Origin: Protea cynaroides
Lineage: Eukaryota; Streptophyta; Magnoliopsida; Proteales; Proteaceae
DNA length: 64,000 nt
Direction: 5' to 3'
NCBI GenBank assembly: GCA_028583415.1
Contig: CM053269.1
Span: forward strand, 72,391,412 to 72,455,411
In this document: positions 11,236 to 21,883 of the stretch, one piece after another
How positions within the stretch are numbered: position 1 is the first letter of the stretch
How the letters are laid out: every line of letters begins with the position of its first letter
The notes under the pieces: model-generated
The model's database searches: none
What the model was told of the DNA's origin: nothing
What the model saw: only the letters and a program-made list of their open reading frames with translations
Position numbers and translations under genes: made by a program

Positions 11236-11999
11236 TTTGAAAATGATCGGTCCGCACACCGATTCCCAAACATGGGAAATGATTGGCCTAAGGCCAAAGA
11301 CAAAACTAAGTAAAAGCTAGGTTGGAGATCAATATGATCCCAACCGTCGCCTGAAAACATGTAAACATGACACATTTTTGTATTTTTCTCTGAAAAGGGG
11401 GGGAAAAACAATTATGTGACAAACCCTAATGGTTGAGCGGGCCCATGGCCTAGGCAGGGCATACACTAATTAGCATAGGATTTGAGAATCCCAGCAAGAA
11501 TGGACTCATTGGAGTCACCCTAAAGTTTCACACCAGTGGGGGAGGGGACTTTCACATTAAACTTTATCCAGCATGAAGAACAGAGCCCGATTCACATATC
11601 AGCCCAAACAATAAAATTAGGATCATGTCAATCATGTGTCTGAGTCTAACCCAAGTGTGGGGTCAAACCAAATTAAAATACCAAGTTGGGCTAGGTTTAA
11701 ATTCTAGAGCATTGGGCTGGTCCAAGAATTAAATAACCAACCACTTCAAATAAACATATTCAACATCACACATAGCATTGGATTCAAGCATAAAATCAGG
11801 TTCAAGAATAATGATCAAACCAATTTGGTAACAAAACGAACCAACTCAAATATCCAATGAAACTGGCCCAAATTAATATTTCCAGCATTTTCAATGTGGA
11901 CCCACGAAGAGATTTTTTGTGAGTATGGGAGAAACAAAAATACGATGGAATTGATCCCAATTAAAGTGAGATTGGCCCGAATAAAAAATAAGATTGGAC

Positions 12000-12042
12000 T
12001 GATTGGTTCATCATGGTGGGCTGATTGGTTCATCATGGTGGG
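12000..12042. repeat. 21-22-bp tandem duplication
   Basis: TGATTGGTTCATCATGGTGGG occurs twice in direct succession within the LTR. Confidence 0.8.
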
Positions 12043-12689
12043 ACCCAACCAGATAACATGGGATTCGATTTGATTGGACATGAGATTGGTCCCACTAGAT
12101 TTAAACCAAATACGATGGAATTGATCCAAATAAAAAATGGAGTCAAACAAAACAACATGGGAACTAACCCGATTAGGTCGGATTGACCCAGTGAAGGCCG
12201 GTTGGATCCAATCGAGATGGGAACCTAACCAATTTGACAAAATTAAATGGGCCAAGTAAAACGAAAACATGTAGGTTAGGCCTAATCAAAAGAACTAGAA
12301 TCACATGAACCAATGAAAAATCTATATGAGTTGAATTTAATCCACATAAATTGAACCTATCAACGAATCAAAGGGAAAAATCTAAATAAAAAGTTCAAAG
12401 AGAATCATTTCTGAAAGTCACAAGATACAAAAAAATCAAGAAATCAAATCAAAGAAAAATACATAAAGAAACTCTCATGAAATATACAGCAAAATATAAC
12501 TACTAAAAAAACTCACTAGAATCATGCATGACATTAAGAGATGATGCAGGAGTTAAATCGAAAACCAATGAATGCTCAACAAATACCAACCAGCCATAAG
12601 AAGAATGAATCATAAATAAATAAAACAAAGGAAGACATACCCGAATTGACAAATCAAAAGGTCATCATGGTGATTTGTAAAGAAAGAAG

Positions 12690-12900
12690 TTTACTGACCA
12701 TTAATTGACATTCCAAATTAAGGCATTTGTCTTCTCAATTGGGACCCAATGGAAAGTTGCCAGAGCCTCATCTATGAACCCATACTTTGCACACAAGTCC
12801 ACCAAGGAAGTAACTCATAGGCGATCCTTCACTAAATAGTGCATCATTCTCCCCTGTTCAAGAGCACCTAACTGCGCACCAGCACACAACACACTCACTA
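12690..12900 (-). pseudogene. Captured PPR-protein fragment (PLS type)
   Basis: Minus-strand reading from about 12900 gives one continuous frame resembling PLS-type pentatricopeptide repeat proteins: VSVLCAGAQLGALEQGRMMH, then YLVKDRL, one in-frame TGA, then VTSLVDLCAKYGFIDEALAT and VPIEKTNALIWNVN, ending at TAA. LGALEQGR..H and SLVD.(Y/C)AK.G.I.EA are hallmark PPR positions. About 70 codons are present, far below a full protein. It sits immediately downstream of the zinc-finger fragment on the same strand, inside the retrotransposon LTR. The motifs are seen directly; capture of host DNA is an inference. Confidence 0.75.
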
Positions 12901-12938
12901 TGTAACTTCATCGACTTTTGGCCCCACAAGCTTGCCTT

Positions 12939-13588
12939 CTTTCACATTTTGTGTTGGTCCAACACATCCTTGCTGTTACAGTCTATTCTACAGATTTCAC
13001 ACCATGCAGATCGCACAATTTTGGTTTTCTTTGTACCCTTCTTCCAGGCACCATTCATAGAAGGAAACGTCTTTGGCTTGCTCCAACCGAGGGGATTGTG
13101 ATTTACTGCACGGAAAGGCTTTGTCCCATTAAGAGGTCTTAAGCCAGCAGCAGCCCAGCTGACAGGATCCGCTCCAAACTGCCGAATAGCCTCCTTGGCA
13201 GCCCAATTTTGCACAGCAGCACCAGTTTCCGGGTAATAAGCTGCAGCTGTCGATGCACTGATTTGAGCCGCATGCTGACCATACGTGATGGCCGCCTGGG
13301 CTCCGTAACTTACATGAGTAGGAGGAGGAGGAGGATATTAATGACAGCATAAGAGTCGATTCCTGGAGGACCAAGACCAGGTTCAGGGCCAACTTTGTAT
13401 TGGGCAGACGAAATTTCTTGATGATTGAGAAGTGTCTGAAGGCCTGGTAATTTAAGGGTATTGTAGGGGTAATGAGCGCAGGAGGAAGAGTGGTCAGCAT
13501 CGTACAAATGAGAATAAGGGTCTACTAATGATGGGTTAGGGTTTAATGGTTTATGATATTGCATTTCAGCCCATCTGCTGTAATCCAT
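12939..13588 (-). pseudogene. Captured zinc-finger (matrin/U1-like C2H2) gene fragment
   Basis: Starting at an ATG at 13588 the minus strand encodes MDYSRWAEMQYHKPLNPNPS and a Pro/Tyr-rich N-terminus to about 13340. A 1-2-base frameshift in the (TCC)n tract at about 13320-13333 moves the frame to a Gly/Ala/Gln-rich part (SYGAQAAITYGQHAAQ; NWAAKEAIRQFGADPVSWAA). The end is a zinc-finger beginning SAWCEICRIDCNSKDVLDQH, with the two Cys and the first His of a matrin/U1-type C2H2 finger. It stops at TGA (12939-12941), where related proteins read a Gly before Lys-Lys. It is intronless over this span and truncated in the finger. No specific gene name is assigned. Confidence 0.7.
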
Positions 13589-14110
13589 TGAAGAAAACTA
13601 CCTACCATTCAGATTTCAGAAAGAGAGAGACACTTGTGAATTCGATTGTTTCTTGACTTTCTTCTCCTCTTGCGGTTTCTGTTTCTCTCATTCACTCTCA
13701 TTCCCTATTTCTTCTCAGCTTTCTCTCTATTTCTTCTCCTTTCTCTCCCACAACCATTTTTCAGCCGAGAACCATGGCCTGTTCTCTTTCCCATCCGACT
13801 GAACCCCCTAGCCGCCTTTTTCTGTCTTCCTCTCTTGTTCACAGCTGAAGCTGCCCTCAGTCCCCATTCTTTTCTCCCATCTTCTTCGGCAGCAGAGACC
13901 TATCTCCCCTTCTCACTGCTGTGAATCCATAGTCCTCTCACTCCCGCTTTCACTTCTCTCCATGAGCTGCTGCCGAAGCTCTTTCCTCTTCTCCTTCTTT
14001 TTTCCCCTTTTGCTGCCGCCTTCCTCCTTTTTTCATTCAATCCCCCTCCTTTTTTTATTATCTAGGGTTTTTTTTTTCTAACCCCTAATCCAAGGGCCGA
14101 GATTCTTCTC
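13589..14110 (-). other. GA-rich leader-like region (minus strand)
   Basis: The minus strand is strongly GA-rich with scattered GGCAGC words and an AAACCCTAG motif at about 14065. It is either the R/U5 part of the LTR or the 5' UTR of the captured zinc-finger gene; sequence alone does not separate these. Confidence 0.45.
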
Positions 14111-14741
14111 AGTTGATTTCCTTTTAATCCAACACATGTGATAGAAAAAGGATTACTACACAATTGATATCCTAAGCCCAAACCCAAGCCCATTAGTCTA
14201 ATACCTATTAACACCTAATTTAAACCCACAGCTCAAACCCATTGACACAAATAACTAAAAGAATTAAAAAAATTCTATCATAAGGCCCAATAACAAACAA
14301 ATGCCTAAAACAAAACAATAAAACGAAACAAAACTAAAACCCACTACCACAAAACTAAAGTCATAGGCCCAAGCCCGATTCTCTTAACAATTTTCCCATT
14401 TTTTTCATTTCATAATAACCTAAAATGGTAGAGACATTCTAACATGACCAAAAGATGACAAAAATGCCCTTGATGAGAAATAGGCCAAAATGGGGGTCTT
14501 ACAGTCAGATGATATGAAGGATGGGCTTAATGTGCAACTCTTGGGAATTCCGTTGGATAAATGAACGGAAGAAAGAGTTGTGCCAAAAAAGCAGGAAAGT
14601 TCCGCCTTTAATTATGATGAGAAGATGGACTATCACTTGGGTGGTGGGATGTTGCACCTGTTTGCAGAATCCGGTCAACCTTGTCGGTAAACTCTTTAGA
14701 TGACCGATGCTTGTTGATTTCACCATGAGAGAGAGGGCCTT

Positions 14742-16190
14742 TTACATCCTCCAATTTTTTTTTTTGAAAAAAATGTATAGGTACACATAGTACTGCTTTA
14801 GTTGATCATGGGTGGTCAGGTATTGTAGTTCGATGCCGTTGAAATCGACCAAATGAACAGCTTTGCCGTGTAGAATTTCCTTCATGATGAATGGTCCGTT
14901 CCATTTAGGATGGAATTTGCCCCTAGGGTTGTGAACAGGTGCCTGTTGTTCCTTCAATACAGGTTTCCAATTGCTAAGTGACGGACTCGCACCTTGTTGT
15001 TGCCATTCTCTGTTGATATTTCTTCGCATGGTATGCTGCCCTCATTCTTTTTTTATCAATGAAATTCAAATCGTCATATCTCGCCCGTGGCCATTCTGCT
15101 TCTGGAATCTTGCACTCTATTAGGACCCTCAATTATGGCACCTCTATTTCTGTTGGGAGAATTGCTTCCATACCATACATCAGAGAATACGGCGTTGCCC
15201 TAGTAGATGACCTTATGGATGTTCTGTAGGCTCATAGCGCTTATGGTAACTTGTCTGCCTAGTCAACATTTGTCTCTGTTATCTTCTGAAGGATAACCTT
15301 GATATTTTTGTTGGCCGCTTTTACTGCTCCATTTGTTTGTGGACAATAAGGAGAAGATCTGTGCCTTTGAATATGGAACTTGTCACACAATTCTTTAACT
15401 TTGCCCCGGAAGTATTGTTCTTGATCCAAGATTCGAGTGTAAGGCATCCCATGTCGGCATATGATGTGCTCTTGAAGGAACCTGACTACTTTGTTAGATG
15501 TGAGCTTGGCATATAGGACTGTGCTGTTACCCACTTTGTAAGTAATCGATGGGGACTAAGATGAACTCATGTCCATTGAGGTCTTCTTCGGATGGATCTT
15601 TCCAATCATGTTTATGCCCCAAATTGAGAAAGGCCGTGGAGAACTAAGAAGGCAATTCTGTCAAAGGCACATGAATTAAATTGGCATGGATTTGGCACTT
15701 GTGACACTTCTTTATAAACTCTGCACAATCCGTTTCCATTGTGTTCTAGTAATAGCCCATTCTGAGGATCTTCTTTGCAAGCATTTTGGCATTCATGTGG
15801 GGTCCATAGATTCCCTGATGGATTTGTTCCATGATGTCCTGTGCCTGCTCTTCGTCCACGCAAACCAATTGTACTCCTTCGTAGGATCTTCAATACAAGA
15901 TGTCTTCACATAATATGAATTGGAGGCATATCGTCTTAAAGACTTCTTTTCAGTTGGCGTGGCTTCTGCTGGGCACTTTCCTTTCTTGATGAAGTTTATG
16001 ATGGGGGCGAACCATGGTCGTCTATTTACTTTCAGTGCATTTACTTCTTCTGAATCAACTGATCGTGTCCTCTTCTCTATGATCAGTGACTTGATAAGTC
16101 CCAAGGGGTCATTGTCAATCATTGAAGCAAATGTGGCCAATGCATTGGGGTACTTGTTGGTGTCCCGTGGGGAGTAATCGAATTCCACTT
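14742..16190 (-). pseudogene. Integrase, inactive
   Basis: Pieces in order: an H2C2 zinc-binding region (histidines in IHQGIYGPHMN at about 15,820, cysteines in KKCHKCQIH at about 15,690); an integrase core with NGHEFILVPIDYL at about 15,560 and RHRSSPYCPQTNGAVKAANK near 15,330; and the C-terminal chromodomain-proximal part (KWNGPFIMKEILHGKAVHLV) at about 14,900. The usual catalytic glutamate after QTNGAV is lysine here, and the motif around the second aspartate is degraded, so it could not act even without the frameshifts. Confidence 0.8.
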
Positions 16191-16200
16191 CTATGAACTT

Positions 16201-16665
16201 CTAAACCATTATTGCCGCACATTGTTGGTAGGGTACCAGCTTCTTATCCTTGGTTTTCCAATTTCCTCTGACTTGGTAGATTACAATTGATGAATCTCCG
16301 TAGACCTTCAGTTTGCGGACCCCAATAGTCAAAGTTGCTTTTAGTCCCATGATGCATGCTTCATATTCTGCTATATTGTTCATGCATTCAAAGTCTAATT
16401 TGAATGGGAATGGTACGAATGCTCGTTCAGGTTCTATGAATAGGATGCCGGCTTTACATCCCATGTGATTTGTTGCTCTGTCAAAGAACATTATCCATAT
16501 GTCATTTTTCTTTTCCTCTTGGGCTACATGGACCTCTTCATCTGGGAACACAACTTCTAAGTATTTGAGATTGTCTTTTATTGGCAATGAGGACAGATGT
16601 TCTGCTATCGCACTCCCCTTGATAAACTTCTGTGTAGTGTATGTAATGTTGAACTTGGACAACAA
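16201..16665 (-). pseudogene. Second (archaeal-type) RNase H domain of the Tat element
   Basis: A minus-strand frame with WIMFFDRATNHMGCKAGILF, then NNIAEYEACIMGLKATL, then LKVYGDSSIVIYQVRG carries the Asp, Glu and Asp positions expected of this domain (FD, AEYEA, GDS). The N-terminal part, FNITYTTQKFIKGSAIAEHL, is the link from the first RNase H. The presence of this extra domain is what places the element in the Tat lineage. Confidence 0.8.
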
Positions 16666-16686
16666 CGGTAACCATCTTGCTAACCT

Positions 16687-17040
16687 TCATGTCAGTGCCG
16701 GCTTCTCAAATAGATATTTTAGAGGGTCCATTCTTGAATCGAGTGCAACCTTGTATGACAGCATGTAGTGCCTCAATCTCTTCGTCACCCATACTAAGGT
16801 TACACATGTCTTCTCCAATGGTGTATAATCGGCCTCATAGTCTATGAACTTTTTGCTCAAGTAGTATATTGCCTTCTCTGTCCTTCCATCTGAGTTGTGT
16901 TGGGCTATCATCAATTCCGTGGAGTCTTCTGGCACTGATAAGTAGAGGATAGTGCTAAGACCGGTGGATTCAATAGGTATGTCTTGATCTTGTCAAATGT
17001 TAACTGGCATTGGGGATTCCATTCCTTGGACTGATTTTTC
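16687..17040 (-). pseudogene. First RNase H domain of the Tat element
   Basis: The minus-strand frame includes IYYLSKKFIDYEADYTPLEK and LVWVTKRLRHYMLSYKVAL, the conserved end of the Ty3/gypsy RNase H linked to the reverse transcriptase. A stop separates it from the following domain. Confidence 0.75.
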
Positions 17041-18030
17041 CTTAGTAGCTTGAATATTGGTTCGCACGTTGCAGTGAGAAGTGCGATGAATCGGTTGATG
17101 TATTGGAGCCTTCGAGCCTTCCCAGGAATCCTCTTACTTTCTTTTCCGCTTGAGAAGGTGACATTTCAGAAATAGCCTTTATCTTAGCCGGATCAATTTC
17201 AATTCACCTTTGACTGACCATGAATCCTGGCATCTTGCCTACCGTTACTCCGAATGCATACTTCTGTGGGTTGAGCCGTAATTTGTAGTGCTTGATTCTT
17301 CTGAAGAACTTCCTTAGTGCCAGGACGTGACCTTATTTGGTGAAGGACGTTACAATCATGTCGTCTACGTACACCTCGACTCCCTTGTGAATCAGGTGGT
17401 GCAAGATTGTAGTGGCCATCCTCTAGTAGGTTGCCCCAGCATTCTTCAAGCTGAATGGGATCACTGTGTAACAGTATGTGTCCCAGCCCGTTGTGAAGGC
17501 GGTCTTTTCCTTGTCTTCCAGTGCTATCTTGATCTGATTGTATCCCGAGAATCCATCCATGAAGTATAGGAGTGCATGGTTTGCCGTGTTATCCACTAAG
17601 ATGTCTTTGGCAATGAGAAGCCGTCCTTGGGACTGGCCTTGTTCAAATTTTTGTAGTTAGTGCATATTCTCAGTCTCCCGTCTTTCTTGGGCACTATGAC
17701 TACATTCGCTAGCCACTCTGGGTACTTTGTCACTTCCAAGAATCTGGCATCAATCTGCTTCATAATGTATGCTTTGATTTTGAGGGTCCATTCGGGCCTT
17801 AGTCGTCTCAGCTTCTGTTTATGTGGCTTAGCATCCGGACCAAAGGTATCTTGTGCTATACGACCTTAGGATCTATGCCATACATGTCTTCATAGGACCA
17901 GGCAAACACTTCTTGGAACTCCTTCAGTAATTCTACCATCTGTTCAGTGTCTTCTTCTGTCAAGGTTGCTCCGATCTTTATCTCTTGAGGTTGGTCCGCT
18001 GAACCAAGATTGATCGTTTTAAAGTCTTCA
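17040..18030 (-). pseudogene. Reverse transcriptase domain, broken
   Basis: Minus-strand pieces in different frames: EEDTEQMVELLKEFQEVFAW, then IKAYIMKQIDARFLEVTKYP and WLANVVIVPKKDGRLRICTN, then YFMDGFSGYNQIKIALEDKE, then VEVYVDDMIVTS with the YVDD catalytic box, and RGFLGRLQYINRFIALLT at the end. A TAG lies between the regions before the primer grip. All conserved RT blocks can be found, but no frame runs through. Confidence 0.85.
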
Positions 18031-19130
18031 CTAGCAGGTTGGGCCTTTTTCTCTTCTGAAGTTTGGATGGATCATAGTAATTCGGGAGGTGGTTCATCAT
18101 TCTCATCATTTTGAAGTTTCAGGAATGGAAAAAGTAGAAGATTCAGGAATGGAAAAAGTAGACGCGGTATAATTGGAAATATGATTTTAATTCATGCTTG
18201 AAAACATAGGTACAGAGGAGGTGGTTTCTATCGAAACAAACTCAAAGCATTTAAAAGACTCGGCCTTATCTAAGGACTCAACTACTATGGGTCTAGACAT
18301 GGTCATACTATGTAGGTTACATGACAAATCACTTGGGTACACAATATTGTCTAAGCAATTCCAATTCGGGATTATTCTGCTGCTGGGTAGGATGAACTGT
18401 TGTAGGTCAGGATTCTCGTCTTGATCTTCTCAGGCGATCACCAACACTTAATCATCGTCAAACAGGTTGCCGATATCGATGGTCTCCATTTTCAACTTCT
18501 GTTCTTCATTTGGATTCTAATCCGCTCGATTTCTTCCCAATCGATGGTGCAGTCATGGAATATCTCGAATCCGGGTACACGTCTTTGAAGGTATATGTTG
18601 AACTAGGGTTCTGGAAACCCACAAAAAATGTGATTGTCACCTTCTTTGACAAACTATCCATTAAGAGTCTTTGAGTACTGGTAGTCTTCCATGCTGCTTA
18701 AACCGTCGAAGTTTGCTTGATAGACCAGTTGGTTGGTTCTTTTAGGTTGCCATATTCTACTATTCTGGCCTGCTGTGCTTATTGGACTCCTACTAAACTG
18801 TCTACTATTCTTGTACTTCCTCCTCTCGAGCTTTTGAAACCCGTCCCGCCTCTGCTTTCGACCGATCAGTTTCAGATCCCCTTAGGTGGTGGTATACCCC
18901 AGTCTGAATCTATACTTATTGACCAAGAGAGATACTCATTTTGCTGGGGAATCTGGATGACCATGTCTCAAATTTCTTGGATCATCTCAACTGTTTGGCC
19001 CACCATAAGTTGGATTTTTTCCTTGCATTTCCAGCTCTTCAATTGCTTATCAGAACTTTTTGATTTTCAGTGTACTTTTAATGCTTTATGCCATCATGAG
19101 TCTTTTTGGACTGATACTTAACATGAATAG
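18030..19130 (-). pseudogene. Gag/protease region of the Tat element, degenerate
   Basis: Minus-strand reading gives gag-like text (an EELEMQGKNP segment, later RRVPGFEIFHDCTIDWEEIE and DNPDLQQFILPS-like residues) that leads into the reverse transcriptase. I could not place a protease active site. The plus-strand frames here are antisense artefacts. Confidence 0.5.
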
Positions 19131-20295
19131 GAGATGACAATGCCACCAAGTTGCAGCAAATTTACATGTGACTATGTGAGGTTGTTACCTGCCACATGAG
19201 ATAGCTGCCTTTTTCTGGAGCCTTGCTAATCCGTGCCCTTACTTTTTTGGGGAATATTGAAGAACATCTGTTGGAAATGGATGTCTAGGAGTGATATCAA
19301 GTACGTCAAAGTGCTTCGAAAGGTGTCAGCAGGTGCGCGGAGCCGGAGCCCGGCATGTTCGCCCGCTGGGCCGAGTGTTCGCCCAAGCATGCGAAGAAAG
19401 CCGGAGTGCGCTAGCGCGCACTTCCGTTGTCTTCATAGATTGAAAACAGTATTGTTTTTGTGTCTTGGAGGTTTATTAAAACTAGTAGTCAAAGTTCAAG
19501 GAAATTATAAATGGATTGCTTTCTATATTTTACGGTTGTTATATTGTTATTTGAATAAAATTTTGTGTTCACCATGGGCCTTTCAGTAAAACGAAGGAGA
19601 AACCTACAAATAATATTCTTACTTTCTATTCTTCATTCTTGGTTTTGTTGTGCTTCTGGATGTTTTTTTTAATGCTTGAAGTTTCTTCTTCTTGATGCAA
19701 AATTTCTACGTGACCCCGTCTGGAGAGGTTATCCAGGTTGGCCCTGGTTTTTCCGTGTGGCATGTTACTGTTAGACGGGTCTATGATTTTATGAACAGGT
19801 AGACCTGCTCACATATCAAGATTCAACCCATTGAAGTTGGCCAAGTGGCAAAACAAAGTAATGAAAAATTTAGGACCATGGAGACTGCGCATGCCAAAAC
19901 ATTGATGACTGACTAAAACAGGGATGCATGCATGGACATACATAGGAGGGTATGGGATTGAATTTGAGTATGAAATTTAGCACATGGCTATCTACATTCC
20001 ATAGATATGAATTGCCACAGCATCCTTCCACATGGAATGAATAGGTGGGCCCTCTGGACAACCTGATGCAGTTTAAAAGAACCAGAAGGCTAGCAGACCA
20101 ATAGCAGATCAGCTGGCCTTAGGCTATTGGCTGTGTCAGAATTGGACCAAGAAACTGGTCCAACCAACTAAACCACTTCAGAGTCCAGATCCATTCATAT
20201 TCTGCAGTCAAATTGCGGATGGTAGTGTTCACATTATGCAGTCCAAGTCTAATTGTGACTGAAGATGTTCACACACGGCAACATTTTTTCAGACC
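19131..20295. other. No recognisable gene; GC-rich patch
   Basis: A roughly 110-bp GC-rich patch (about 19,325-19,435, many GCGCG/CCGG words) lies inside a 118-codon plus-strand frame starting at 19,233 that I do not recognise. The remainder is ordinary AT-leaning sequence. It may be intron of the UPF0114 gene or plain intergenic DNA. Confidence 0.4.
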
Positions 20296-20299
20296 AGGT

Positions 20300-20390
20300 C
20301 TGGACATGTTCACATGTGTACAATTGTAGACTGGACATGTTCACATAGTACAATTGTAGGCTGGACATGTTCACCTGGTGTTCCTACATG
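20300..20390. repeat. About 31-bp minisatellite (TGGACATGTTCACAT)
   Basis: CTGGACATGTTCACATGTGT / TACAATTGTAGACTGGACATG units repeat about three times, and isolated ATGTTCACA words spread from 20,227 to 20,450. Confidence 0.7.
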
Positions 20391-20896
20391 TTCACATAGT
20401 CACATAGTGATCACAAGTTCAAATGGTGTTCACACATGCTCACATATGTCCACTTGTTTTCAGAGGACAAGTTCAGATGAAAATTCTGAACTTGTAACTA
20501 CAAGTCATGTTGAGGGCCTATGGTGAGTACACTTACTACATTTTAAAGTTACAATTTAGAATTTTCTGAATTTCTTGTGCTGTGGATTCAGTAATACCCC
20601 AATGGATTGACTGGTGTTTACCTGGTGGATTTTCAATGTACTTGATGAATTTCAAGTAAAAGCTTAGGTGGATTCCTAAGCTTCCACCTAAACTTTTTAT
20701 CTGTCTATTTATATAACTATCCATCTGTCGGTCTGTTTTGTGTAACTGAAGTTACATCTCTGTTTCTGCCCTATAGTTCCTAACCCGCCCGTGAGCCTGT
20801 TTTTATTATTGAGCAAATTCCAACTTGTTTTCTTCTTCGTTCGAGTTTGGTCTTCATTATAACCTCTCCAGATGCTTCCTAGAAAAACTTTTAACC

Positions 20897-21577
20897 AGTA
20901 TGGGAATATTAAATATGAACTAAGAAACCGATACAATCCTGTAACCATCCATAAATTCTACTAAGAAAATTGTATGAACCTTAATTCTTCATACGACTAA
21001 TTATGATACCTCAACCTTTTAAATCCTCCATGCAAGGTTCAACTCAATCCTTAATCCTTAACCTGTTTCATTCATTCTCTCTGTCCTTCCTTCCAAACCC
21101 TATTCATTTCCACCCCCCACCCCCAAAAAAAAAAAAAAACCAAAAAAACCAAAAAAATAATAATAATAATAAAGAAAGAAAGATAAAAAGATAAATAAAA
21201 TAAATTAACTGAACCTTAAGACTAGTCACCATTTTAGACTCTCCAAATCATAACCCTAAATCTTGCAGGCTTTTAACCCTTGGGATTGTCTTGGTCCTGC
21301 ATCATACCTCTTGTTTGTTTCATTTTTTTTTTTTTTTGTCACCTAGTGGGATTGAAAGAACTTAGTAGCGCTAAGGCTTGCCCTGAGTATGTGTTTTCTT
21401 TTTATGGCCTGGGCATACATCAATGGGATGGAATATGAACCAAGAAACCAATACGACCTTGCAACTAATACATAAGTTCCACTAAGAAAATTGTAAAAAG
21501 CTTTAAGAGATTAATTACTACAGATTATCATCCCTCAGCCCTTTATACCCTTCTCTAAGCCTAAGGTTCAACTCAAT
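20897..21577. repeat. Direct repeat pair of about 160 bp
   Basis: Sequence with GAACTAAGAAACCGATAC, CCACTAAGAAAATTGTA-like and AAGGTTCAACTCAATC blocks occurs at about 20,910-21,060 and again, diverged, at about 21,435-21,577. A poly(C)/poly(A)/(AATA)n tract (21,112-21,200) and a T run (21,327-21,342) lie between. Confidence 0.7.
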
Positions 21578-21883
21578 CTAATTTTGATAGTTTGTGAAAA
21601 TATTCCATAAAATAGTAAGCCCATAGGCTACAACTATTATAATATAAAACCTACTCTCTTCTCTCTCTTTTTTGGTGGTAGTTTTGGAGTATTCTTTGCA
21701 TAGTAAGGCATTCTACTTCCTGCTGGGTGCAGAATTTATCTTTTCTGGTTTGGTTCAGGAACAACTCTCTAAGTCATTTAACCTTAAAGGGACAAAAGTT
21801 TGGGGATTTCCATGTTGTATCACATATTATCTTTTTGCTTTATATTACAGAGTAAAGAGGCTTAACATCTCGTCTTAATGCAG

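Larger units (their letters stand above)
10207..14502 (-). mobile_element. Long LTR of a Tat-like Ty3/gypsy element, about 4.3 kb
   Basis: Read on the minus strand it starts at TGTAAGACCCCCATTTTGGC (14502), a usual Tat LTR start, and runs to just before the primer-binding-like site at 10206. Characteristic pieces are ACGTTTGACCTGATTC followed by GAGATACGTAGGCAGC (about 10920-10875), a diverged second copy at about 10700-10660, and GGGTGCCTAACACCTTCCC (about 10345-10325). Several minisatellites and two captured host-gene fragments (12,690-13,588) lie inside. LTR limits are inferred; no second LTR is in the window to align against. Confidence 0.65.
14742..19130 (-). mobile_element. Internal region of a degenerate Tat-like Ty3/gypsy retrotransposon
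   Basis: Minus-strand order is gag/protease-like, reverse transcriptase, RNase H, second (archaeal-type) RNase H, integrase, then the LTR at 14502. The second RNase H between the ancestral one and the integrase is the mark of the Tat lineage. Many stops and frameshifts make the copy inactive. Its 5' end stops at about 19,130 without a recognisable upstream LTR. Confidence 0.85.

Noticed and set aside
10785..11313. Overlapping 120-151-codon plus-strand frames rich in TRTSTP-like repeats
   Set aside because: They translate a GC-rich minisatellite inside the LTR in several frames at once; repeat artefact.
11815..12270. 151-codon minus-strand frame in the LTR
   Set aside because: No recognisable domain and low-complexity hydrophobic text; lies in LTR sequence.
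18717..19121. 134-codon plus-strand frame
   Set aside because: Antisense shadow of the minus-strand retrotransposon gag region.
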